NCBI GenBank assembly: GCA_001972305.1
Contig: BDDD01000421.1
Location: forward strand, 334,507-398,506
Direction of reading: 5' to 3'
Origin: Cephalotus follicularis
Lineage: Eukaryota > Streptophyta > Magnoliopsida > Oxalidales > Cephalotaceae
Length of the DNA: 64,000 nt
Made by a program: the position numbers and the translations under genes. Position 1 is the stretch's first letter; each line of letters opens with the position of its first letter. Below are positions 10,814-22,008 of the stretch, one piece after another. The notes under the pieces were generated by a model that ran no database searches, was not told the DNA's origin, and was given only the letters and a program-made list of their open reading frames with translations.

Positions 10814-12677
10814 CATACTGTATGTGTTGTAAGACGATTGTTAGTGAGAGTGAAAAATAAATCCATGCTTTGTCACTGTGTGTGAGTCACTTGAATCATT
10901 TTTTATATGATTCTATTTGTGCCCTTATTGACTATAAACTATGTCAAGAAGAGGAGACCCACTGATGCTACTTTAGTATGTACCCTATGATCATGCTAAA
11001 TACGATTTCATGAGACATGTCTAGGGAAGCAGTTGAGTTAAATTTTATTGACATGAGTATTTTGGGAAGAAAGTTCGATAATACATTATATTGTGTAACT
11101 CATAGCTTAGGCGACTGTTTCGAATTTAGTTCCTGATACAAGTCATGAGAACATGATATATTATAGGGGTATGGCATTGTTCATTATATGAGGGATTGAA
11201 AATGCTATGTCTGATGTAGTTGATTTTTATAGGGCATAAACGAGATATTTTTGTTTAGTAATATGTTGTGTTAGTTTTGTGATGACTTAATACAACATTC
11301 GTATGATGTGTTCTGCTCGTGAGGTCGCATGTTCCATTTCCTGTATGAAGAGTTAGGGAGTTTTGAGAATTTGATTGGAGAGATTCTTTATGCCATGTGA
11401 GCGAGTGAGAGCTGTTAGTATATGAGTTAGGTTTGACCCGAACTGTAACCCATGAACTACCCACATGAAATGGGTAGTTTTTATATTATAACTCCCAAGC
11501 AGTTTTCTTTTATTTTTAAAAACTTTAAAACTGCTCCTTAAAAAAAACGGATGAGATAATGGGGTTATATATGAAATACGGTTTCTATAGAAGAGACGTT
11601 CTTTGGAGAACAATATATGCTCTCTTCCTCTCAACTCTCAATCTCATTCTCCTCTCTATCTCTAGAAACATCACCCACTATTTCTAGGATTTGTGAACGC
11701 GAATTGAATTAGAGAAACTCTAGTAGTAACTTCATGGATTAAAAACAAGAAATTTTTTAAGTTTATAATTTCAAATCATCTGTAAGTATCCTAGATTTTT
11801 ATTTTTAGGGTTATATTATTTTAACATGGGTAAATTAAAAAAATAAAACCTAGAGATTTTAGCTGGTTATATTCTAGGGATGACAATTTTCCACGTCCCC
11901 GCATTCCCAGTTAAAAGTGGGGTCGGGGTAGGGACAAAAATTTGGCACGTTGGCGGGGACGGGGCAGGGGCAAAGTCTGTCTTCTCCCTGCCTGCCCCCG
12001 CCCAGTTTCAATATATATCAAAATTTATTACTATGGCGATTTGAACTCAAGACCTCATACAATTAACTAACATATACAAACACCAAACTAATAGCTTCTT
12101 ATTTTTAAAACTCACATACTATTATACTTAAAGTTTATATATATGTGTGCGTGTTATATTTTTATACGCGTACATACATACATAAATATATATATTACAA
12201 AAAACATTAGATAGATATAATAATAATATAATTATGTTATGAGAGTTCTTTATGATTAATTGATATACCGTTGAATATAATCATAAATATAACCTGCATG
12301 GTCTCATACCATAGCTATCATTATTTTTGAACACCAATTTATATAAATTATGAACACCAATTTTCAAATGAATAAAAATATAACTTTTTCATCTAGATAT
12401 AAAAATTTTAATTTTATATGATTTTCTTATATTATGTAAAAAGGTATATTAATGTAGCAAATACATATAAATATCATATTGATTTGAAAATTAGTCGGTA
12501 GTCCATAATAAAATATAAAACTGATCGATTGATTTATAAAATATCAATCATAAGTACAATATGAGGCGAATGAGTACAAACACCTAACTTAGATGCTATG
12601 TAAAACATAATTTTCAAGTCTCCCTATAATTTTTTTCTCTCTCTCTTTATATATATATATAAAAGGTTTTTTTTTTG
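10814..12677. other. AT-rich DNA with leader-like relic
   Basis: No gene is supported. The part 11555-11780 looks like the promoter and leader of an old retrotransposon or gene: a TATA-like TTATATATG near 11562, a CT-rich tract (CTCTCTTCCTCTCAACTCTC) about 60 bp further on, and a possible 5' splice site (CTGTAAGTAT) near 11780. No coding sequence follows. The rest is low-complexity AT-rich DNA. Confidence 0.4.
11917..12003 (+). repeat. G-rich foldback with G-quadruplex potential
   Basis: In AT-rich surroundings this short block has GGGG-TC-GGGG-TA-GGG and GGCGGGGACGGGGCAGGGG, followed by the partly complementary CCCTGCCTGCCCCCGCCC. It could form either a hairpin or a G-quadruplex on the + strand. 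Similar CCCCGTCCCCGC blocks are common at transposon ends in plants, but no target duplication was identified. Confidence 0.55.
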
Positions 12678-13049
12678 TATATACTTGACAAGTAAGTAAG
12701 GCCAACTAACTTATCACCTCTATACTACATTTATAATTTATATTTTATAAATTTGACCGTTGGATTTGATATTCTACTATATAAATCATGTATATCAATT
12801 TTCAAGTCAGTCAGATATCTATAGATATTTAATCTAATAAACTATTTTTTTTACCATAAATGAAAAATCATATAACCGTTCAAATTTTTATGCATTAACG
12901 AAATAGTTAGATAACGAATTGACTTAAAATTTGACGCGCATAATATATTCACTAATAACTTCAAATTCAACGGTTTGATTTGTAAAGTATTAATCATAAG
13001 TCCAATTTGAAGGTGACAAGTAAGTAATCCCTACTTGTCAAGTATATAT
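12678..13049. mobile_element. MITE with TATACTTGACAAGTA terminal inverted repeats
   Basis: The ends TATATACTTGACAAGTA (12678-12694) and TACTTGTCAAGTATATA (13032-13048) are exact inverted copies, about 370 bp apart. The interior is AT-rich and weakly self-complementary, with paired phrases such as TTTGACCGTTGGATTTGAT and TTCAACGGTTTGATTTG. It encodes no protein and is a miniature inverted-repeat element. The AT-rich flanks prevent a firm target-site call. A relative is at 45981-46768. Confidence 0.8.
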
Positions 13050-13115
13050 ATAATTGTGTTGAAAAAATGTGTCTGTAGTATTTTATAGTAAAAATACTAT
13101 AAAATATTATTTGAA

Positions 13116-13806
13116 GGCTCCGTTTGTTTGGAGGAAAATATTTTCCTGAAAAATATTTTCCTCATTTTCCTGTGTTTGGTAACATTTAGAAAATAATTTC
13201 ACGGAAAATATTTTCCAGTTAACGGAAAATCTTAATATAAATATAGGAAAATGTTTTCCTTGAAAAAAAAGTGGAAAACATTTTCCACTCCCTTCTTTCT
13301 CTCTCTTTGTTTATCTCTCTCCCCCTCTCTCTCTCTCCTTTTCTCTCCCTCTCTCTCTCCCTCCATTACATTTAGACTCTATATGTATTTAGATATAATA
13401 CTTTTAATTTTGTGAAATATATTTGCTATATTTTTAAATATATATATGTTAATGGAGAAAAAATGTTTTTTTAAGGAAAATATTTTCCATATTGTGTTTC
13501 AAACAATAGAAAATATATTTTGGATTATACACAAAACACTGAAAAATAAATATTTTCCTCAAGAAAATATTTTCCAGAGTGTATTCCAAACAATGGAAAA
13601 TATTTTCTGGATTGTACACCAAACACAAGAAAATAAAAAATTTTCTAAGAAAATATTTTCCAATGAAGATATTTTCCTCTGGAAGATATTTTCCGTGAAA
13701 CAAACGGAACCTAAGTAATAAAAAATATTTTCTGGATTGTAGAAAAAAAATTTTCCAATGAAAATTTTTTCCTCCGGAAGATATTTTCCGTGAAACAAAC
13801 GGAGCC
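13116..13806. mobile_element. MITE packed with GGAAAATATTTTCC palindromes
   Basis: The element opens GGCTCCGTTTGTTTGG and closes AAACAAACGGAGCC, an inverted pair. Its 691 bp contain many copies of the palindrome GGAAAATATTTTCC and near-variants, plus a CT-rich microsatellite (about 13280-13370). The right terminus is present twice (…AAACAAACGGAACC at 13711 and …GGAGCC at 13806), so one end is duplicated. Open frames on both strands through the palindrome run are mirror images of the repeat and are not genes. Superfamily is uncertain; the GGCTCCGTTTG end resembles hAT- or PIF-like MITEs. Confidence 0.8.
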
Positions 13807-13933
13807 TAAACAACCGATTTAGATACAGTGAACCAATTACATTTGGCTACGAATCTGTATACTGATATTGGTATTACATTAACGACTACATTTGGGTAAC
13901 TAAGAGAATCAAGTTACAAGACAGACAGAGGCA

Positions 13934-14236
13934 ATGGCAAGTAGTCCGGTAATAATCGGAGGTCACACTCACTTGCTGGCTTGGTTGAAGGGTGAAGGGT
14001 CCTCAAGACCAACACCAACAATCGCTACAATAAAGCCAACGAAAGGGAAAAAAAAAGGCAATAGGAGTAGTATCATCTCTGGTGGAAGCGAGATCCATAA
14101 AAACAAGACACAGAGATAAAGACAATGATGGATCCTTGGCGGTTATGCAAATCTTAGGAGATCAAACTGATGAGTTACAGGTTGAGGCAAGAGCTTTGGC
14201 ACATGCTGCTAATGCCCCAACATCTAATCCATAACT
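13934..14236 (+). pseudogene. Unidentified coding remnant
   Basis: Two adjoining open frames look protein-like but have no recognised family. The first starts at an ATG (13934; MASSPVIIGGHTH…) and is rich in K and G at its end. After a run of nine A residues (14050-14058) a second frame reads through to NAPTSNP-stop at 14236 with balanced composition (DQTDELQVEARALAHAANAP). The A-run is a plausible frameshift site joining them. This may be the last part of a decayed gene or transposon ORF. Confidence in coding status is low. Confidence 0.3.
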
Positions 14237-14916
14237 TATTTGTGTTTGGGATAGAAGTTGGAGCAGACGAGAGAAGAGAGGGAAAGTAAAGAAAGAGATA
14301 ATTATGACAGATAAAAATTTTTGGATCAGAGTTGTGAGGGTTTTTTTAAGAGGGTTTGACAGATAAATGGACGTCAGGGGACTAAATTAAAAAACAAAGG
14401 GCTCTTAGTTTTTTATATGCAGTTTTTAATTAAAAATTGTATAAATATGGTGGATATATATATATGATATACTAAAAATAGTTTGTGTTTGATAGTTTTA
14501 AGGATTGTTTATTTATATCTGTACTAATGATTTTTATCAGATGAGATGATGATGTAGTTTGTGGTGTTATAATTGATTTATTCAACGAATAATGATATTC
14601 TTGTTATTTTTTAAAAAATCTTTCTTTGACTAACAGATTGATTATTTTTATTGGATGACCTAAAAACGCGAGAGAGGTATTTATATTTTTAGGATATGCG
14701 GAGAGGTATTTAGGGTTAACACAAAAGGTAATTGTATTTATCACTTAACCAAAGGTGGATAATTTTAAATCCAAATTGTAAATTAAATTCAAATTATAAA
14801 TAAATTTAATATTTCCACCATAATTAGTACGTTAATTAAAAAGGGTTTAAAACCATTGTTTGTTAAACATATTCATATGTTTATTCTCATGTATGAGAAA
14901 ACAATAATTAAGGGAA
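14237..14916. other. AT-rich spacer
   Basis: No coding or repeat structure that can be supported. It includes a small TA microsatellite near 14455 and an AAACATATTCATATGTTT palindrome just before the insertion site of element B. Confidence 0.5.
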
Positions 14917-15744
14917 TATACTGTAACGTCCGAGATTTTCATTAAAGTGTAATATTGTATTTCCGATGTAATTTACGCTTTGAATTAATGAGAATTATGA
15001 CTTTTTCCTTTTTGTGATGATAAACTTGGGCAAAAGTTGAAGTGTGGAAGTGCTGATGCAGGGCGGGCAGTCGACTGCCCATGAGGGATAGTCGACTGAA
15101 CCCCCTTGTGTGAAACCAGCAGACTGCTGTGGGAAGCAGCCGGCTGGAGGTGTGTTGGCAGAGACAGCCGACTGCCAAGTCTAGGCAGTCGACTATCGAC
15201 AGGTCTGGCAGCATAACGTGCGCGCCGGACTGTTGGCAGAAGGGGGGGTGTGTTTTTATGTTGGTGTCGGCCAGAGAGAGAGAGAGAGAGATACGTGTTT
15301 TCCTCCATAAAAGACGCGTTTTCTTCCTCCAATCTTCACCATTTTCGCAGAGAGGAGAAGAGAGAATCAAAGTGTGGAGAGGAAGAGGAGGAAGTGTATG
15401 TGTTGAGGATCCAAAGAGCCTTGTGTTGAGCTGTGGTTTTGGAAGCTTGGACCAGTGGTGAGAACCGGATTTGTTGGAGTTGCTGGACGGATTCAGAGGC
15501 TTGAAAACTCGGATTGGAACTTAAAGAGGTGGATTGCAATTCCTAACTTGGAATTCTAAGGTTGGGGTAAATCTCATAATTGTGATTTAAGTTTTGTTAT
15601 AATGGAAGTTAATGGATGAAATGCATGCTATGGACTGTGTTATGAGCATAAATGTGTGTTATTGTTGTTGAATGCTCGCTTTGGATTGGATTGAATTGAG
15701 AAAGACATGCATTTCCTGCTGTTTTTGGCCTACTGATGTAAATC

Positions 15745-16060
15745 CAGTCGACTGCCAAGGCGGGTAGTCGACTGGCGAGCAAGAACAGCTGGCTGTTCGG
15801 TGCGAACAACCGGCTACTCAATAGGCAACAACCGACTGGACGTAAGAACCAGTCGACTGTTCATACGTTTGATAGAACATATTTGCAGAAGGTTGTGTAG
15901 TCGACTCCCAAGAGAGGGCAACCGACTGGATGAGGTAGACAGCCGACTGTCAAGAAGAGACAGCCGACTGTTAAGGGAGGCAGCCGACTGCCAGAATTAG
16001 GACAGCCGACTGTTGAAGGAAAACAGCCGACTGTCAAGAGACACAGCCGACTGGTTAGGG
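15745..16060. repeat. Array of CAGCCGACTG / CAGTCGACTG palindromes
   Basis: About a dozen copies of a 10-bp near-palindrome, the last seven spaced by about 20-30 bp with purine-rich linkers such as TCAAGAAGAGA. The core TCGACTG is kept although linkers vary. It is repeated at about 22829-23140 in the 3' LTR, and in inverse orientation at 33235-33600 and 40325-40610 in element D. A smaller cluster is at 15067-15210. The open frame across it reads as an RLxxxxSRL-type repeat and is not a gene. Confidence 0.9.
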
Positions 16061-16355
16061 ACTGACCCGTACTTTGAGCATATATTTGCATTGCATTTTG
16101 ATATGGAATGGATTGTTGACTGAATGTGTTGACGTCTAAAGCGTTTTATCCATTTTGGAAATGTGTAAATGATTTTATACAATCATTATTTGGAATGAAA
16201 ACATATATTTTGATAAACGTGTGTTTTCAAGGGATTGAAACATTGTTTTTAAAGATGGGTTACATTTTGAATAAATGTAACAATTCCAGTATTTTGTAAC
16301 CTATAAACTACTCGGAAACAGTTATATTTTGGATTGATTGATTGATGTTTGTGTT

Positions 16356-16558
16356 TGGATTGATGCTGTGCTAGTTCCGTGACGGAGGTGTCATGAGGGC
16401 TAGGGGCGGGATTGTGCGCCTAGGGGCCAGGAGTTGGCTAGAGACACCCACACTGATCGGATTGATGCTGCGCTAGTTCCGTGACGGAGGTGTCATGAGG
16501 ACTAGGAGTGGGATTGTGTGCCTAGGGGCCAGGAGATGGCTAGGGACACCCACAAACA
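16356..16558 (+). repeat. 100-bp tandem duplication in LTR B
   Basis: Two head-to-tail units beginning GGATTGATGCTG(T/C)GCTAG and ending GAGACACCCACA or GGGACACCCACA, with a few substitutions. Each contains CTAGTTCCGTGACGGAGG. The same pair occurs at about 23438-23640, so duplication preceded insertion. Element D has a single, diverged copy per LTR near 32870-32950 and 39950-40030. Confidence 0.85.
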
Positions 16559-17209
16559 CTGTTTGCTTGACCTTTGTGCAAGAAACAACGATTTATTGGA
16601 TTGATTGGATTGGATGGATTGATTGGATTGGTCCTTCGGGACGTGACTGTTGGATTGATGATTGTGGCCACTTGGCATGTGTGTGCCTTTGGAATAGATA
16701 CATATACATATGTATATATGTATTATGGTATATTATGCATTACATCATGAGTGCATTCATTTCATGACATTCATTATCACTAACCTTGAATTTCACTTAT
16801 GATTTAGCCGAGTGAGGACAAAAGCTAACCCCCTACTATTGCAGATTGATGCAGTGTTATGGACATCGATCGTGCGTGGTCGAATCAGAGGGGAGATGAA
16901 GCTTTAATTGCTTAAGATAAATGTTAAAAGATGTATTAAAACATGTGTTATTTTGGATTACTGTTTTAATGTATTGATCGACTTGATCACGCCCCGTTGT
17001 GGGCAATTGACAATGGCTTAGTGATGTTAAATGTTGGGATCATGTGGTATGGGGTACATGATTCGGTTTGTTATCCAGCTTATTATTAAGTGCTTCAGTA
17101 GATGTTATTGGTATTAAAGTTTTAAATTTTATCGTATTTTTATAAGCTGTATATTTGTGTTAAATTGCCATGACTTATATGTTGTTAACGAAACGGGATG
17201 TGAAAACAG

Positions 17210-17221
17210 TTGTATCAGAGC
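17210..17221 (+). other. Primer binding site, element B
   Basis: TTGTATCAGAGC begins four bases after the LTR. It differs from the consensus TGGTATCAGAGC by one base in the second or third position, which may be a later mutation. Confidence 0.75.
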
Positions 17222-17347
17222 ATATATCCATTTATATGCTTAGCTAGGATACTATCCTTGGCAATTACATAAGTGTTCCTATAAGGAAAGTTCATTAATG
17301 GTTTAAGATTGTTCCTAATGGTTAATGTTGTTTTATTATAGGAACAA

Positions 17348-18535
17348 ATGGATGGTCGAAGGAGACGCGGAAGGCGTAGAGTTGTTGATGAGGATGTTCC
17401 CGAGGAGGTGAATCTTGGGGGAGATCCAACTAATGATGTTCCACAGGGGGCTGCCAACATGAATATTCCGGAGGCGGCACTTGGTGTGAGAGATCCGATG
17501 GACCGTATCGCTGACTATATCCAGCAGCAGATAGTTGGTAATCAGCAACAGATGGCTGCTAATACAGCGAATATGGAGGAGATACGGAGATTGTATGTTC
17601 AAGCTCAGCCTCAGCAGATGGCTCCTGCTCAGGGTATACAGGATGACGGTAACCGGTTTGGAAGGAACCTTGAGAGGTTCATGAGACAGAATCCTCCCAG
17701 TTTCAAAGGGGAGCTTGACGCCACTATTGCTGAGAGGTGGTTACAGGATCTAGAGAAGATCTTCGAGGTTATGGAGTGCACTGACAGACAGAAACTGAGG
17801 TTTGTTGTGTACCAATTGTGGGGTGAGGCCACTCACTGGTGGGAGATGGTTAAAGCTAAATGGGAAGCCACCGGAGTTGCTAGTACATGGGAGGGATTTC
17901 AGGAGGAGTTCCTGGCGACTTATGTACACCGATAGAGCGGGAAAGGAGAGAGACGGAGCTCTTGGAGCTACGACAGGGTGACATGACTGTGACCGAGTAT
18001 CAGGCCAGATTTGTGGAGCTAGCTAGGCATTCAGCCTATCTAGTGGCAGATGAGGAGAAGAAGATTCGGAGGTTCTTGAGAGGCCTGCGACCGAATCTTC
18101 GGTCTCGGATTAGAGCTATGGAGCTTGGTACTTTTGTTGAGGTCACCCAGAAGGCGAGATTGTTAGAGAGCATATCGAGTGAAGACCGGGCCGAGAGAGC
18201 ACGAGCGCAGCAGAGTAAACAGACATCTACTCAGTCTAGGCCAGCATCATCGCAGTGGCAGGGCAGCGGTTCTCCAACAAAGTCACCAAGGAATAGATCC
18301 AACCAGTCTGCCAGTCAGGGGAGTAATACGAAGCCCGGGGGTTGTTTTCATTGTGGTCGTGAAGGCCACCAGCAGAAAGATTGTTGGATGAAGCACGAGT
18401 TATGCTTGAGATGCGGGACAGCTGGCCATTTAGCGAGGGATTGTCCGAGGGGTCAAGAGGCAGTGCCTACGGGACCTGCTGGTGGCAGTAGTGCTGCAGC
18501 TAGACCGTCACAGCGGAGGGATACCGACAAGGGTA
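17348..18535 (+). pseudogene. gag: Element B gag (capsid and two zinc knuckles), one frameshift
   Basis: Structural protein that packages the element RNA. An ATG start at 17348 opens an Arg-rich N-terminus (GRRRRGRRR). The retrotransposon capsid domain follows (RFMRQNPPSFKG, AERWLQDLEKIFEV, WGEATHWWEMVKAKW), then the second capsid half in another frame (ELRQGDMTVTEYQARFVEL, RRFLRGLRP). Two CCHC knuckles come next: CFHCGREGHQQKDC (about 18340-18383) and CLRCGTAGHLARDC (about 18403-18445). The frame breaks near 17931: comparison with element D shows one base missing after LATYV, giving a stop at 17933-17935. Apart from this the protein is complete. Confidence 0.9.
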
Positions 18536-21500
18536 TCGTGAAAGGTAGAGTTTTCATTCTCACTCAGACAGAGGTTCCAGAGTCTACTTCTGTTGTGGGA
18601 GGTACTATGTATGTTTACGGCTTTTCGGCTAGAGTGTTGATGGACTCGGGAGCATCACATTCTTTTATTGCTTCCCATTTTGCATCATGCTTAGATGTGT
18701 TTCCTGATGGCATGCCTTATGTTCTTAATGTGAGCACACCCACTGGAGGTTCCATGTGTACAGATTCGGTGTATAGAGATTGCGAGATTTCTATGGCAGG
18801 TGTTATGGTGTATGTAGATTTGATTGTATTGCCCATACATGATTTTGAGGTCATCTTGGGTATGGACTGGTTGTCAGCTTACCATGCATGCATGGACTGT
18901 TATAACAAGACTGTGGATTTTTGCTTACCAGATGGAACTACTATACAGTTTAAAGGAAACAAAGGGTTCTCGACGCCGATTATATCTTTCATTCGGGCAT
19001 TGAGGTACCTGGAGAAAGGATGTGAAGGATTTCTGGCGCATGTAGTTGACAAGAGAAAGGAAAAGGGCAAGAGCAAGGAGGAAGTTCCGGTTGTGAATGA
19101 ATTTCCAGATGTGTTTCCTGCAGACTTGGTGTCCTTGCCACCGAGGAGGATCACGGAGTTCGTGATTGACCTAGTACCAAGTACGGCTCCAATCTCTAAG
19201 GCACCTTATCGAATGGCTCCTGCGGAGTTGAGAGAGCTGAAGTTACAGCTGCAAGACCTGATTGATAAGGGTTTTGTACGGCCCAGTGTTTCTCCATAGG
19301 GTGCGCCAGTGTTGTTTGTGAAAAAGAAGGATGGGTCGATGAGGCTTTGCATCGACTACAGGATGTTGAATAAGTCTACTATCAAGAATAAATATCCTCT
19401 TCCACATATTGAAGATTTGTTTGACCAGTTACAAGGGTCAATGGTGTTTTCTAAACTCGAACTGAAGTCGGGTTATCACCAGCTGAGAGTGAAGGAAGGA
19501 GATATAGAGAAGACTGTCTTCCGGACTAGGTATTGTCATTATGAGTTCTTGGTAATGCCGTTTGGTGTCACCAATGCACCGATCGCGTTTATGTCACTGA
19601 TGAACGATGTGTTTCGACCGTACCTGGATCAGTTTGTAGTAGTGTTTATTGACGACATATTGGTATACTCGAGGAATGAGGAAGAGCACGCCTATCATCT
19701 TAGATTGGTTTTGCAGATTCTCAGAGAGCATCAGTTGTATGCCAAATTTGGCAAGTGTGAGTTTTGGCTCGATCATGTGACTTTTCTTGGTCACATAGTA
19801 TTTGGAGAAGGTTTGGCGGGGGATCCGTCGAAGACTGAGGTGGTACGAGATTGGCCGCAACCAGGGAATGTGACCGAGGTACGCAGTTTTCTTGGCTTGA
19901 CGGGATATTATCGGAGGTTCTTTCATAACTTCTCAAGGATTGCTGAACCTTTGACAAGACTGACCCAGAAGAAGACCTTGTTTGTCTGGGATGACGAATG
20001 TGAAGCCAGTTTTTGTGATATGAAGGATCGGTTGGTTTCCGCTCCTGTTTTGGCGTTACCTGAGGGTAACGAGGGCTTCGCAGTCTATAGTGATGCCTCG
20101 AGTAAGGGGTTGGGTTGCGTGTTAATGCAACGAGGCAGAGTGATCGCTTATGCTTCGCGGAAGCTAAAGCCGTATGAGGAAAGCTACCCTACGCATGATC
20201 TTGAATTGGCCGCGATTATCTTTGCTCTTCAGAAATGGAGACATTACTTATATGGGGCACAGTTTGAGATTTTCACTGACCACAAGAGTTTGAGGTATCT
20301 TTTCTGTCAAGATATACTAAACATGAGACAACGACGATGGGTTGAGTTCTTTAATGACTACGACTGCAGTATTCAGTACCATCCTGGGAAAGCGAATGTG
20401 GTTGCAGATGCTTTGAGCCGTAAGGCTATGGTTGCTAACATGATGATATCTCAGTGGAAGATGTTGGAGGACTTCCAAGAGTGGTCTCCGTTTAATCAGT
20501 CACCAGGGATCTTTGTGGCCGACATGCGAGTACAGCCTGCGTTAATGGACCATATAAAGGATGCACAGATGAGTGATCCTGAACTAATGGGGATTCGCGA
20601 GAATCTTGATCCAGAGTCTGATTTTCAGATGTACTCTGATGGTATTCTGAGATATCGGGGACGTGTGTGTCTTCCAAATGAACCAGGGTTGAAGAATGAG
20701 GTGCTTCGCAGGGCTCATAGATCTTTGTACAGTATTCACCCTGGTGGCACTAAAATGTATCAAGATATGAAGAAGACTTACTGGTGGCCTGGCATGAAAC
20801 GAGAGATCGCCGAGTATGTAGCGAAGTGTTATACCTGTCAGACTGTCAAGGCTGAACACCAGAGGCCAGCGGGTTTGTTACAGCCTTTACCAATTCCAGA
20901 GTGGAAATGGGAGCATGTGATGATGGATTTTGTTTCGGGCTTTTCTTTGACTCGAAATCGTCACAATGCGGTATGGGTTATTGTGGATCGGCTTACCAAA
21001 TCGGCTCACTTTTTACCTACCCACGTCACAGATTCCGCGAGCAAGTTGGCTCGGTTATACATCAAGGAGATCGTGAGGTTGCACGGTGTCCCTGTGAGTA
21101 TAGTTTGTGACAGAGATTCGATCTTCACTTCCAACTTTTGGAAGAGGTTTCAGACAGCTTTTGGGACGAAGCTGAACTTGAGCACAACTTTCCACCCACA
21201 GACAGATGGCCAGTCAGAGCGTACTATCCAGACCTTGGAGGATATGCTCCGAGCTTGTATTATTGAGTTTTCTGGTACTTGGGAGGACCACATTCCTCTG
21301 ATAGAGTTTTCTTACAATAACAACTATCATTCCAGCATCGATATGGCTCCGTATAAGGCTTTGTATGGAAGGAAGTGTAGATCACCCATATGTTGGGATG
21401 AGGTAGGTGAGCGACCTTTTCTTGGGTCAGATCTGGTAGAGGAGACTTCTGAGAAGATCAGGTTCATCAGGGAGAAACTGCTTGCTGCTCAAAGCAGGCA

Positions 21501-21963
21501 GAATAGCTATATGGACAGCGTCAAGAGGAGGCCTCTGACCTTCGACGTTGGTGATCATGTATTTCTGAAGGTTTCACCTTGGAAGGGCGTACAGAGATTT
21601 GGGAGAAAGGGAAAGTTAGCTTCGCGCTACATTGGTCCTTTTGAGATCTTAGAGAGGGTTGGGGAGGTGGCTTATCAGCTTGTTTTGCCTCCTACACTGT
21701 CGAATATGCATGATGTCTTCCATGTGTCAATGCTGAGGAGATATATTCGAGACCCGTCACATGTCTTGAATTATGATTCAGTTCCTATGCGAGATGACCT
21801 TTCTTACGAGGAGTTACCGGCACAGATTTTGGATCGGAAGACGCAGGTATTGAGGAACCGAACCATTCCTATGGTAAAGGTTCAGTGGCAGTTCCATCGA
21901 CCCGATGAGGCGACTTGGGAACGCGAGGAGGACATTAGAGAGCGTTACCCTCTTTTGTTTTAG
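18536..21963 (+). pseudogene. pol: Element B protease-RT-RNase H-integrase-chromodomain, one stop
   Basis: Continuous with gag in the same frame. Domains in order: aspartic protease (VLMDSGASHSFI near 18636, ILGMDWL near 18855); reverse transcriptase ([29 protein letters not shown], active site FIDDILVYS at about 19645); RNase H ([29 protein letters not shown]); integrase with H-H-C-C zinc region ([11 protein letters not shown] … CYTCQ), then catalytic D, D, E in [15 protein letters not shown] and SERT; and a C-terminal chromodomain-like end ([16 protein letters not shown]). A TAG at 19297-19299 replaces the tryptophan of the SPWG motif just before RT; element D still has TGG. Otherwise the frame is open to 21963. 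Lineage: Tekay/Del chromovirus. Confidence 0.95.
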
Positions 21964-21993
21964 TACTGTTTTAATTTCGGGGACGAAATTCCT

Positions 21994-22008
21994 TTAAGGA
22001 GGGGTGGA
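21994..22008 (+). other. Polypurine tract, element B
   Basis: TTAAGGAGGGGTGGA abuts the TGTAACG start of the 3' LTR and follows the chromovirus motif TTTCGGGGACGAAATTCC. It primes plus-strand DNA synthesis. Confidence 0.85.

Larger units (their letters stand above)
14922..17205 (+). repeat. Element B 5' LTR
   Basis: Starts TGTAACGTCC and ends at the position equivalent to TGTGACA of the 3' LTR, here mutated to TGTGAAA. It holds two clusters of CAG(T/C)CGACTG palindromes (15067-15210 and 15745-16060) on either side of a TATA-like CCATAAAAG (15305-15313), a GA microsatellite (about 15271-15289), a 100-bp tandem duplication (16356-16558) and a TTAGC…GCTAA hairpin at 16804 followed by CCCCCTACTATTGCAG. 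The 3' LTR carries the same modules. Confidence 0.93.

Noticed and set aside
13446..13813. Open frames on both strands rich in ENIF
   Set aside because: Mirror-image translations of the GGAAAATATTTTCC palindrome run in a MITE.
15745..16060. CRISPR-like spacing of a short palindromic repeat
   Set aside because: Units are 10 bp and degenerate, linkers are related to each other rather than unique, the array lies inside a plant LTR, and no cas-like gene is near.
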